From Monosiga brevicollis MX1 (taxonomy: Eukaryota > Opisthokonta > Choanoflagellata > Craspedida > Salpingoecidae), in assembly GCF_000002865.3 (NCBI RefSeq), contig NW_001865040.1:2130738-2194737 (forward strand): a stretch of 64,000 nucleotides of DNA. Direction: 5' to 3'. The translations under genes were made by a program, and so were the position numbers. Shown here piece by piece: positions 54,901 through 64,000 of this stretch; the first letter of the stretch is position 1; each line of letters begins with the position of its first letter. The notes under the pieces are model-generated. The model was not told the DNA's origin, ran no database searches, and saw only the letters and a list, made by a program, of their open reading frames with translations.

Positions 54901-57104
54901 CAAACCAACACGTCAACACATGTCCAGCACATGTTGCGGAGCCATTCTCATTGTTTGCCCTGCAACCGTCGTGCACCAGTGGGTGGCCGAATTTCATCGC
55001 TGGTGAGAGGAACTCTGATTAGCTCGTCTCTGCAAGGCGTCACTTTTGCCGAGCTCGAAAACGTTGGCAGCAGCGTGTGCCGCTTACCGCTTGGCTGGGT
55101 TGTGCATATCGCTTTAGGTGGCCATTATTCCGTGTTGCTGCCTTGCATTCAAGTGGTCAGTCTGTCCTCATGCCACGATTTTCTCCAACTTCTTCTGTTT
55201 TTTCAGAACCTGGGTCGTAGAGATGTCACGAAGAACGGCTTTTCACATGTTTTCTCACCACATATCGGGATCACCTGCTGTATGCACGTGGCTTTTCTTG
55301 CGCTTCTTCCCCCAGGCACTTACGAGGGCCAGCGTTCATTGATCGACGTGATTGCTCGCGCGGGCCCGGGAAATGTTTTAATCACGACCTATTCACAGCT
55401 GCGCGTGCAGCAGAGCAAGCTGCAGCGTCACAACTGGCACTATTTCATCATGGACGAGGGACACCGGGTTAGTCGCTCCACCCACACCGCGTCCTCAACT
55501 TGGCGAGTTCTTAGACCTGACACACCCGTGTTCGTTCGGCTTTAGATTCGCAATCCGGACGCAGGTCAAACCTTGGCGGCCAAGCTCGTGCCCACACCCC
55601 ACCGGTATGTTTCACCACTATGCTTGTTGCTCTTTGAGATTTGTTTTGAGATTTTTCTCACAGCCCGGAAATTTGCGGGTCTTGTCGATGGTCGGCCGAG
55701 CCAGGTTTATCTTGACAGGCTCTCCCATTCAGAACAATTTGAGGGAGCTCTGGTCCTTGTTTGATTTTGTGTTTCCTGGGCGACTCAGTGATTTACCCAC
55801 CTTTGAACTGGAAATCAACCAGCCCATCCAGCGAGGATCATTCTCCAATGCTACTTCGGCACAGGTACGTTAAGTGGGTGTTCTTTACTCAGCACGCTCG
55901 CAATGACTACCACAGCGCGTCCCCTCTCATGGCTGCACTGCACTACAGGTGGAGGCGGCCTACAAGTGTACTTGTGCCCTGCGAGATACCATCAAGCCCT
56001 ACTTGCTCGCACGCACCAAGGACGAAGTTCAGGCTCAGATTTGTCTTCCTGACCGAGACGAGCAGGTAGCCACGCAACGCTGCAACACCCCTGAAGATGA
56101 AGGACCGCGCCTTCTTTCAGTCTCCCAACCCGGCAAGGACCACCACTCACAGCAATTGTCGCTTAGGTGCTGTTTTGCAAGCTCACCGAGGAACAGAAGG
56201 AACTCTATCAGGGGTTTCTGCGGTCGCGAGACGTCAGCGAAATTTTGCATGGCGAGGGTAGCATTCTGCCTGGCATCGACGTGCTGAAGAAGGTTCGTCA
56301 ATAAAAGGGGGCTGCGCGTGTCTGCTGCCGTGTCAAGGGGTTATTCAGCACTCCATACCATGCTATGACAACGGCATATGACTTGCAAACCTTGGCCCGA
56401 TTTCTTTTTCCTATGGGTTTAGGTGTGCAATCATCCTGACCTTGCCACGGCCATCTGTGAGCCGCCGGATTACAGCAATCCTGATGTGAGTCTACTATCT
56501 CGTTTGCTGAGGCTTTTTGGTCGTGTTCAGAATCATGGTATTTTGTTTGGGGGGTTTTTTTTTTGCTTGATGCTTCTGCACTGGCAGGTACCCCTACCGT
56601 GGCAACGGAGTGGCAAAATGATGGTTTTGCGAGAGCTACTCCGTGCATGGCACCAGAATGGCAATCGGTTTGTCTTCGCTTGGTTTCTGTTTGTTTGCCA
56701 GATCAGGTCGGTAGGAGGGGTGTCAAGCTTCATGATTCACTTGGATGGAGAATAGAGTTTTGATCTTTTGCCAAACGCGCCAAATGCTCAATTTAATTGA
56801 GGATTTTGTTGTTGCGGAGGGCTATACACACCTGAGGTACGAATCAAGGTTCGAGAGGCGTTGCTTAGCTTCAACAAGGGCTCAACTCATTTATGTGCTC
56901 AATGATTTGCAGGATGGATGGCATGACTTCTATCAAACGAAGGCAGCCGCTCATTGCACAATTCAACAGCAACCCCAGTATCTTTACGTTTGTGTTGACC
57001 ACGCGAGTGGGCGGGCTGGGTGTCAACTTGACAGGCGCCGATCGAGTAGTCATCTTTGATCCCGACTGGAATCCCTCTACTGATGTGCAGGTATATTTGT
57101 GCAT

Positions 57105-57152
<48 letters not shown>

Positions 57153-59338
57153 TTGCATCGGTGAAAATCTTGCCACTTGGAGGCTGCGATGCCTGTGCTA
57201 CGTTCAATTTGTTGGGTTCCTAATTGTGCTTGCTGATCTTGAGTAGGCGCGCGAGCGTGCATGGCGCATTGGGCAATCGCGTGCTGTTGCAGTATATCGC
57301 CTTTTGTGCGCTGGCACCATTGAGGAGAAGATCTACCATCGACAGGTCGGTGCATGTATCTTAGACAAACGAAACTACTCGTGTGACGAATATGCGAAAT
57401 GCCAGCTCACACAAAGCCGGGAGATGCCTGGCCTGGAGCATACGGGGCAACACTGTCGCGTGTGAAGCCTGGCAACTTCACTTCGTCTCCTGACTTTTGA
57501 ATTGATTTCTCCATCTAGGTATTCAAGCAGCTGTTGAGTAACAAGGTCTTGAAGGATCCACGGCAGCGTCGCTTCTTCAAGTCCAATGATCTCTATGAAC
57601 TCTTCACCCTGGTCAGTCTTGTTTGATTCAAGTTGCTGCCTTTCCTTTGCACGATCTCTATTTTGGCTTTGTACCCTAGAGGATTGGTTCTGGTGGATTT
57701 GATTATGGCGTGCAGGGAAGCGATGATGCCGATATCACGGAGACAGGGCAACTCTTTGAGGAGGCAGTACACCAACCTCAGGGCTCGTCTGCCAATGGCA
57801 AGGGTTCATCGAAACGCAATAAAAAGGCTGCTGCAACCGCATCCACATCGACTGCCACGGTGGACGGGGCAGATTTGTCCCAAGTGGTGAGTCTCATGAG
57901 CAGGGTGTCTGACTGACGCTTTTGCTGCTGCTGTTGCTCTCTGGCACGATCCGCGAGCTGGCCTCATGCCTCATGTGTTATATGGAGCGCAGGCTCGGGT
58001 GGATGCAGGGGCAACGGGTGAGGCAACAACTCTGTCCGAAGGCGATCAAATTCACCCACGAGCCCGCGATGATCGTGTTTTGGATGCGCTGCTGCATACT
58101 TCTGGTGAGCCTAGCACTCTTTATTGGTACCAAATATCATACGCATGTACACGCGTGTGAGCCTGCTTCTTTTTTCCTTTTTTGGGCTCAGTGATGAATG
58201 GCTCGCTTCTAGGCATTCACAGCGCATTACGCCACGATAAGGTGGTCGATTCCGGGGCCACTGAAACGATTCTAGTTGACCGTCACGTGAGTTTTATTGC
58301 GTGTTGTCAGAGAAAGCTTTTGTGCAGTGCGGGTATTCTCATAAATTGTGCTAATTGTCCCGGTCGATTGGATGACCGTGTTCTCAGGCACACGAGCAAG
58401 CTCGGCGTGCAGCGGATATTCTACGCAAAGCGGCTGCTGAAGCACAACAACAAACTCGGTTCGCTTTTTTGCCTTCCTCCCGGCCGGTGTGAAGCCTTTG
58501 TGGGCTCGCTTTGGTCTCACACGTAATCAAACGACTTGACTTGTGTTATCCTGCTTGATAGCGCATTTGGCCTGACTTGGACTGGCCGCTCTGGAGGCCA
58601 GAGCAATCCACGTTTTGGCAGCGTCACAGCGGTGGGTGCCCCCCTCGCTCTATGTGTTTGCTCCATGTGGGGTGGGTGGAGACTGGTCGTGCATTTGAGC
58701 TCCAACTGATCGTCGGGCGGCGCTGGGCCTGTGTCTGCAGGGCTCGCACCAAGGCAAAGCTGCAACTGGGAGTGCCTCCCTTTTGCAGGATCTGCGCTCT
58801 CGCAATGAAGGTACAGGTGGATCTGGCACCGTCTTTGCATTTGTTGGTCATGGGCTAGCCCATTCTTACTGCCACCTTTCCTCTCAGGCACCGTTCGTTC
58901 TCTGAATGGCAACATCATTGCTGAGAGCTCGACTCGCACGGCCGTTTCTCTGATGAACGATCTGCGCAACTTTGTGCGAAGCAAGGGCGGTTCTGTGACG
59001 ACTTCCACGCTCATCAACAAGTTTGCCAAGAATTTGCCAGACCGCAAATCGGGCCTGCTCAAGTTTGTGCTCCGGGAGCTCTGTCGTGAGGAGATTCGTG
59101 GTGCGTTGAAAGCGCGCCTGCACCACACGTTGAACGCGTGAGTACCGCAGTCGAAGTGGACACCACGCTTCTCATGGATAGCCATCTGCGTGTTCGTCCG
59201 CCATCATCCATAGGACGTTCGGGAGGCAATCTGTGGCATCTGCGCGACGCGTACAAAACGGATGGACCGTTGGATTTAACAAGTGTTTTCCCTCCCGAGT
59301 CGGCGGCTGCATCTCGAGCAGATCAAAGTTTGCTCTAG
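51783..59338 (+). CDS. ERCC6: Cockayne syndrome B / ERCC6 chromatin remodeller
   Basis: CSB is the Snf2-family translocase that starts transcription-coupled repair at stalled RNA polymerase II. Exon 1 (51783-51820) encodes [12 protein letters not shown] and splices in phase to [20 protein letters not shown], matching the animal LGVDVYDQ region, then coiled coil ([20 protein letters not shown]). A basic exon (about 53005-53620) contains [22 protein letters not shown], an A20-like zinc finger (53350-53412), then acidic [20 protein letters not shown]. The helicase has motif [21 protein letters not shown], motif [96 protein letters not shown] and [20 protein letters not shown], then [12 protein letters not shown]. 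The C-terminus has [25 protein letters not shown]-like [12 protein letters not shown], and a winged-helix/UBD-like [20 protein letters not shown] ending [11 protein letters not shown]; stop 59336-59338. More than twenty exons. Confidence 0.95.
51845..51904. repeat. CT microsatellite in CSB intron 1
   Basis: About 30 CT units lie within the first CSB intron (donor after 51820, acceptor near 52008), pyrimidine on the sense strand. A frame reading through it as Ser-Leu is not coding. Confidence 0.93.
57107..57151. repeat. GT microsatellite in a CSB intron
   Basis: About 22 GT units start roughly 16 bases after the donor of the exon ending [10 protein letters not shown], on the sense strand of the CSB gene. 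Confidence 0.95.
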
Positions 59339-59620
59339 TCGCACCAACCAAGGGGCACTGTCCACTTGATGCCGGACTGCGTTTATTTATTTGTCATGCA
59401 AGTCAATTTGAAAGTCAAGGCACCGCTTTTGCGAGTCACTTGCAACGTCAACAAAGCGTTCAAGGCAGCCTCTTTTTCGTCACACTTGCAAATTTCATGT
59501 CTGGAAGGCAAATATTGTAGGGATGCAGGCAGGTCATGGTGGTGGGAGTAGGCGGGACGAATAACAAAGCAAGCTGGCATTCAAGAAAGCATGGGCAGCT
59601 CAAATATTTGCACAAGCGTT
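59339..59620. other. Short convergent intergenic region
   Basis: Only about 280 bp separates the stops of CSB (plus) and CFAP52 (minus), so their 3' untranslated regions must be short or overlap. No other feature is seen. Confidence 0.5.
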
Positions 59621-62600
59621 CTACGCCAGCTGCTCGTGGGGGTAGGCCCAGCGGAAGATGGAGCCCGAGGCGGTAACGCTGACGATATACCGCTGGAAGG
59701 GGTCCACGGCCGCGGCGGTGATGTTGTCGCTATGTCCTTGGCCGATGTGTGTCAGTTCGCCTTCATTGTAGGAAAAGACCTTGAGCAGGCGGTCGTCGCC
59801 TCCGACGACAAAATGCAGGCCATCGGACGATATATCCAGGGCATTGAGCGCCGCTGTCGAGGTCTCGATTTCGCGAATCAGCGAGCCATCAAAAGCCTCC
59901 CAGTAATGAGCCTACGGAAGCGATCAAGTCAAGGGGGTGTCAGCTGAAGCGGAAGGTGCAGGAGCGAGGCCACACTACACGCCACAAACAGGTTTCGATC
60001 ACCGCGAATCAAGGGCAGGGAGGATACCTTGCGGTCTGAGCCGACGGTTAGGAGCTGCACTTCCTCTGGGTGATAGCGCACTTGGGCAAAGGAAGTGCTG
60101 GCAAAGAGAACTTGGTTTCGCACAAAGCGCTGCAAATCCCAGACAATGCAAGAGCCATCGGCCGAGGCAGAGACGCATTCCGAGTCGTCTTGGCGGATGC
60201 GAATGTCCCGGACGGCTGATTTGTGTTCCTTCATGGTCTCAATGAGAGTCTGAGTGGATGGACCCACGCGCCACAAGCGAACCTGGACGGTGAAGCCGCA
60301 CCAAAAATGACACAGAACGAGGCCAGACACAAGACAGGCGCGTGAAAGGAAGGCAGTCATGCGCGTGCAAGCGACGCTCGAGAAGTGGGGTACTACGCAG
60401 GGCAAGCAAGAAGAATGCACCACATACTTGGCCATCGCCACCACCCGAAACAACCATGGCACTGTTGTGAGTTATCGCCAATGCGGTGACGCCCTTATTG
60501 TGAGCGTTGTTGATCTCAAATTGTAGCTTGCCAGTCTCGGGACCAAACGCTCGGATCTTGCCATCCGTCCTACACGCGCAAGTCAACAGAATTGAGGGGC
60601 AGTGTTGTGGAAAGTATACAAAAGGCAAATGAGGCTCAGGTACTAACCAGCCGGAGATGATTTGAGCGCCATCGGCGCGGATGGCAGTGGTTGTGCAGGT
60701 CACGCCTGGCACTTCAATCTTCTTGAGCTGCTTGCCGGTCGGGGTGTGCCAAATGCGGATCGAGTTGTTGGAGCAGGTAACAAAGATCTCGCTGCTCTCC
60801 GAGGGAAATTCAACGTCATTGATGCCCGAAGGATCGCAAATGACGCGTGGCTGAACTGACAGATCGGCCAAGTTGAGCCTGGGAAGTTGGCGTGTTTGAT
60901 GAGAACATTGAGACGGAGGGGACGAAAAAGGGCGCGGGAGAAAAAAGTCGGCCAATGCTTACTCAAAGATGTCGCAGCCTTGTGTGCCAACAAAGCATTT
61001 CTTGCCTTGCAGAGCAATGGAAGAGATGCCATCGGCCAGCTACTCCGATAAAATTTTGATGCAGTCAGCATGGGGGCGAAGAGAAATTTTTCAAAGACAT
61101 GAAGACAGGCAAGATGCCAGTGTCAAACCTTGGTGGATTTGACAACTTTGAAAGTGTCAGTGGTCAAAACGGCCAAAGTACCATCTCCGGCACCAATAAG
61201 CATGTGGCCTGTGTGATTCAAGGCCAGACGGGGGTGAGATTCGACAGAGTGAAGGCGAGCCATCGACCACGGGGTTCGCACCATCATCAAGGAACACCAT
61301 AGTCTGGACGCCAAGGGAGAACTTGGTTTTTTCTGGACCAATGTTTTTGAGCACGCGGTGCTCGATATTGATCTAAGGTAAGCGTCAAGCTGGTAGGGTC
61401 AGGCTGGCGCAGGCATCTGCTAGAGAGGCAGGCAGCACAAGGTGCGGGTAGACTCACGCTGATAACGTCACCACGCTCAGAGCAGCAGTAGGCCATTTGG
61501 TCCGAGTCGGAGATGAGGACCGAGTTGAAAACGGTGCGAAGGGTGCGAAGGGCACAGTTGGCCGGGTTGAGTGCTAGCGTGTGAGGATGCACATCCCAGA
61601 CGCGGATTGTTTGATGGCCCGCTGACACAAAGGTCAGGTCAGAAGAATTGCAAAAGGCCACACTCTTGGCATGCCCCCCAGCCGTGTCACTGGTGGGGCG
61701 ACCCGCGACAGCCTAAATTGTCAAGCGATGCCGTGCACGTGCAAGAGGAGAAACGGGGTTTCATCAAGTGAAAGGTGGATGATGGCGAGGATTGAAACAA
61801 CAAAGCAGGAGCTAGCATCAGGCGCGCCAGGCAGCAGAAAAAGATCATTGCGCCGAGCAAGGCAGCGAAAAAGATCATTCCCTTTCGTCACAGGTGGCTG
61901 GCTATATCTGACCTTGCCAGTTTGCAGATCCCAGAGGGCGAGCGAGCCATCGTCAATGCCACCCAGGGTCAGTAGGAAGCGCTCCGTGGGGGAGAAGGCA
62001 AGGTCAATGACCTCAACCTATGCACACGGGTGCGCCAGTGAGCTTGGGCCGAAGGATTAAACCAAACTCGGGCCTGGCGTGACATTGCAAGTGAAAAGAA
62101 AAAGTAAGAACCGAAACATACCTGATGGAGGCTTAGGGTGTGAACACGGGTTCGGGTCTCAAAATCCCAGACAATGACATCCGCCTTGTAACCAGGATGG
62201 GTCACTTGGCCTGACGCGATGTAACGGCCTGACTTGCTGACGGCAAGGCAGGATACATGATCGGTATGTCCTTGCAAAAACTGTTCATGCAAACAAAAGG
62301 TGCAGCGCAAGGTTGAGACAAGTGCTGTGAGGTGGCCAGCAGAGGCGGGCAAGCCTGGACTTGATTTGATATGAGCGACATACCGTCTGCTCGGCAGCAT
62401 CGCCAACCGCCTCAACAACAACAGTGCAGCCTGCGGTCAGTCAGACGATTTATGGGTGAGGGCCGGCCAGTGGAGCAGCCTTAAGGGGCAAACAGCTGAG
62501 GTTTGGGCGAGGCTGTCGGCGACAGATCGGATGGCTCTGGGTCGGAGCACGGCTCAGTACGTACCGAGGGGGTAGATCAGGAAATTGCCTGATGGGTGCA

Positions 62601-62870
62601 GCTTGAGGCCTTCGTGGATCTTGCCTGCCAAGAGTCCCGGGAGCGAGGCCAACGAAGGAGAGAGTGAGGGGTAGAGCGCCATCAAATGAAAAGCAGGTGC
62701 GCGAGGATGGAGAGCAGCGAGCTGCTGCCCGGCTCAGCTCGGCCGAGCCTGGTTGCTTGGAGCTGTGAGCTGGCCTCTGAGCCTGCCGGGGCAGTGGCAA
62801 CCGGTCTCGATCGAGCAGGCCACGTACCGCCAAAGCCGGTAGTTCCGATAAGCTGGAGCTCGGCAGCCAT
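59621..62870 (-). CDS. CFAP52: Cilia- and flagella-associated protein 52 (CFAP52/WDR16)
   Basis: WD40 repeat protein of the axonemal doublet microtubule lumen, required for ciliary motility in animals and algae. The ATG at 62870-62868 starts MAAELQLIGTTGFGG, then after an intron KIHEGLKLHPSGNFLIYPLG (animal CHPDQEHMIYPLG). Next come CTVVVEAVGDAAEQTFLQGH and VSCLAVSKSGRYIASGQVTH with KADVIVWDFETRTRVHTLSL, FLLTLGGIDDGSLALWDLQT, AGHQTIRVWDVHPHTLA and IGPEKTKFSLGVQTMVFLDD. The second propeller gives IFVTCSNNSIRIWHTPTGKQ, DGKIRAFGPETGKLQFEINN with AHNKGVTALAITHN, VRLWRVGPSTQTLIETMKEH, DSECVSASADGSCIVWDLQR and YHPEEVQLLTVGSDRK. The last exon ends SVTASGSIFRWAYPHEQLA, stop TAG at 59623-59621 (animal ILRWKYPYTS). 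The agreement is collinear with WDR16 from end to end. About twelve introns. Confidence 0.96.
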
Positions 62871-63235
62871 CTTGGCGATTGAGATTCAAGCAGCGCCACA
62901 GGCACACGCCGGACTAGAGGAAACGGAGCTGAGGAGCGGGCCGGAGGAGGCGAGAGCGGCTGTCGGCTTGTCGGGCGCTTCCGGGGTTGTCAAGGAAATG
63001 CAGTTGTGTATTGAAACGGAAGAGTTTTAATATCAAAATTAATTGGTGAAATAGGAACTACGCTCAGCGTAAGGGCTGTGTCACAAAATTCTGACATTTC
63101 GAGCTGACATCAGAGAGGAGAGAGGGAGAGAGAACATCATCACCTCCTCAAAAGACTCGTTGAGGGGCGGGGGAGGGGAGAGGTCGTCCAACGGACGCAT
63201 CGCGGGGAATGATCGGCAACGGCCCTCTGCGGGTG
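62871..63235. promoter_or_regulatory. Intergenic region upstream of CFAP52
   Basis: About 365 bp between the CFAP52 start and the stop of cysteine dioxygenase (both minus). AT-rich at 63020-63060 and GA-rich at 63110-63135. It probably combines a 3' untranslated region and the CFAP52 promoter. Confidence 0.4.
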
Positions 63236-64000
63236 CTAGCAGTAGTCGGGTTCCTGGCCCATGTTGGTATCCCATTCATCATCGCACAGCTGACCATTTT
63301 TGCTGAAAAAGGTGATTTTTCCGGACTTTCGACCTTGGCCAGTGCGTTCATCATAGCAGAGACACTCCTGCAGGGCCACGGTGTTGGAGTGGGTTAGTTG
63401 TACGGGGAGGCATGTCACGTCAAAAGAGCGGTGCGCGCTGGAAGATGGGCTTGGGGCAGGCATGCTTACGTTGTAAGGTGGGGAGTAGATGTGCAGGCTG
63501 ACGGCCCGCTTGGTGTGTGATGGGTTGATCACGCGATGCATGCCAAGGTCATCTGCAGTGCAGACCATGCCGTACATGAGAGGCGAGGAAAGGGTGTGCA
63601 GGAGACGAGGTGAGCGCACTCGAAAAAAAAAAAGAGCAGAGAGCGAGCCACAAGAGCAGGCAGCGGGCTGAAATGCAAGGACGCACCGTTGATGTAAATG
63701 TTGTCATTCTCACTGGCGCGAGCTTCCGCTTGAATATCCAACGGCTGGCCCTCCTGGGTGCAGGGCGGTTATGAGCATAATGGAGCGACGACCACGGCAA
63801 AGTCAAAGACTAGAGCAAGAGAGCATGTGGTACCTGGACAGCTTCGGGCTTTTCAAAAAGTTGTTCAATCAGCGCGCCATCAAGGATCTTCATGAAACAG
63901 TGCGAGCCTGCATGGCTGTGAATGGAGCTGATGGGCCAGCACGCATGCGGGTGTACGCGAGGAGGGTGAGCGTGCTGTGCTAATGATGCCGGGGAGGGGG
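63236..64000 (-). CDS. CDO1: Cysteine dioxygenase, C-terminal part (5' end beyond the window)
   Basis: Cupin enzyme that oxidises cysteine to cysteine sulfinate using Fe(II). Reading the minus strand from the right edge, the exon at about 63829-63922 gives IHSHAGSHCFMKILDGALIE and QLFEKPEAVQ. This holds the two iron-ligand histidines (HxH), the following His, and the Cys that cross-links to Tyr in animal CDO (SSIHDHTNSHCF). The next exon, EGQPLDIQAEARASENDNIY, leads into LGMHRVINPSHTKRAVSLHI and YSPPYNV, with the third ligand His in GMHRV and the cross-link Tyr in YSPPY. The final exon ends ECLCYDERTGQGRKSGKITF with FFSKNGQ and stop TAG at 63238-63236. The N-terminal part lies outside the window. 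Introns hold an 11-base sense T run (63623-63633). All visible active-site residues are kept. Confidence 0.93.

Overview
The window is nuclear DNA from an intron-dense, compact eukaryote. Protein-coding genes are split into short exons (often 40-250 bp) by GT-AG introns of roughly 80-250 bp, intergenic distances are mostly 0.2-1.5 kb, and exons are moderately GC-rich. The gene set combines holozoan markers (trichoplein, a USP8 with rhodanese and USP domains, tandem SH2 domains, an FHA-forkhead factor, cysteine dioxygenase) with ciliary genes (CFAP52, trichoplein). The best fit is a choanoflagellate of the Monosiga type; this is inferred from content and style, not from a database match. A 770-base run of N (14032-14801) marks an assembly gap next to a long CT repeat.

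Layout. 1-5.1 kb: HSD17B4-type peroxisomal multifunctional enzyme (minus, cut by the left edge), then trichoplein (minus). 5.8-9.7 kb: a ZDHHC16-like palmitoyltransferase (minus), divergent from RNA polymerase II subunit RPB3 (plus). 10.1-15.6 kb: USP8 (minus, contains the gap), divergent from exportin-1 (plus, 16.8-21.0 kb). 21.6-25.2 kb: TIPRL (minus), divergent from an unrecognised multi-pass membrane protein (plus). 25.9-26.3 kb: two identical tRNA-Ile(AAT) genes. 26.5-29.1 kb: a CEP95-like coiled-coil gene (plus). 29.6-32.4 kb: FHA-forkhead factor (minus). 33.5-37.7 kb: alanyl-tRNA synthetase (minus). 37.8-38.1 kb: a possible small secreted protein. 39.0-41.6 kb: a secreted protein with a bacterial-type DNRLRE-like module (minus). 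43.0-46.1 kb: a tandem-SH2 protein (minus). 47.2-48.1 kb: a single-exon YdeI/OmdA-family gene (minus), divergent from an unrecognised ten-exon gene (plus, 49.0-51.4 kb). 51.8-59.3 kb: Cockayne syndrome B/ERCC6 (plus). 59.6-62.9 kb: CFAP52/WDR16 (minus). 63.2 kb to the right edge: cysteine dioxygenase (minus, 5' part missing).

The genes do not form a pathway; this is ordinary euchromatin with several divergent pairs sharing short promoters (ZDHHC16/RPB3, USP8/XPO1, TIPRL/membrane protein, YdeI-like/unknown). The points most worth following are a conserved STAM-type SH3-binding motif in USP8, an A20-like zinc finger inside the CSB homologue, two genes with bacterial-type domains (DNRLRE-like and YdeI/OmdA), a tandem-SH2 protein with a possible harmonin-homology N-terminus, and a strand bias by which long T tracts and GT repeats in introns lie on the sense strand. 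Exon boundaries were placed by eye from splice consensus, reading frame and remembered family sequences; unless stated otherwise they are approximate.
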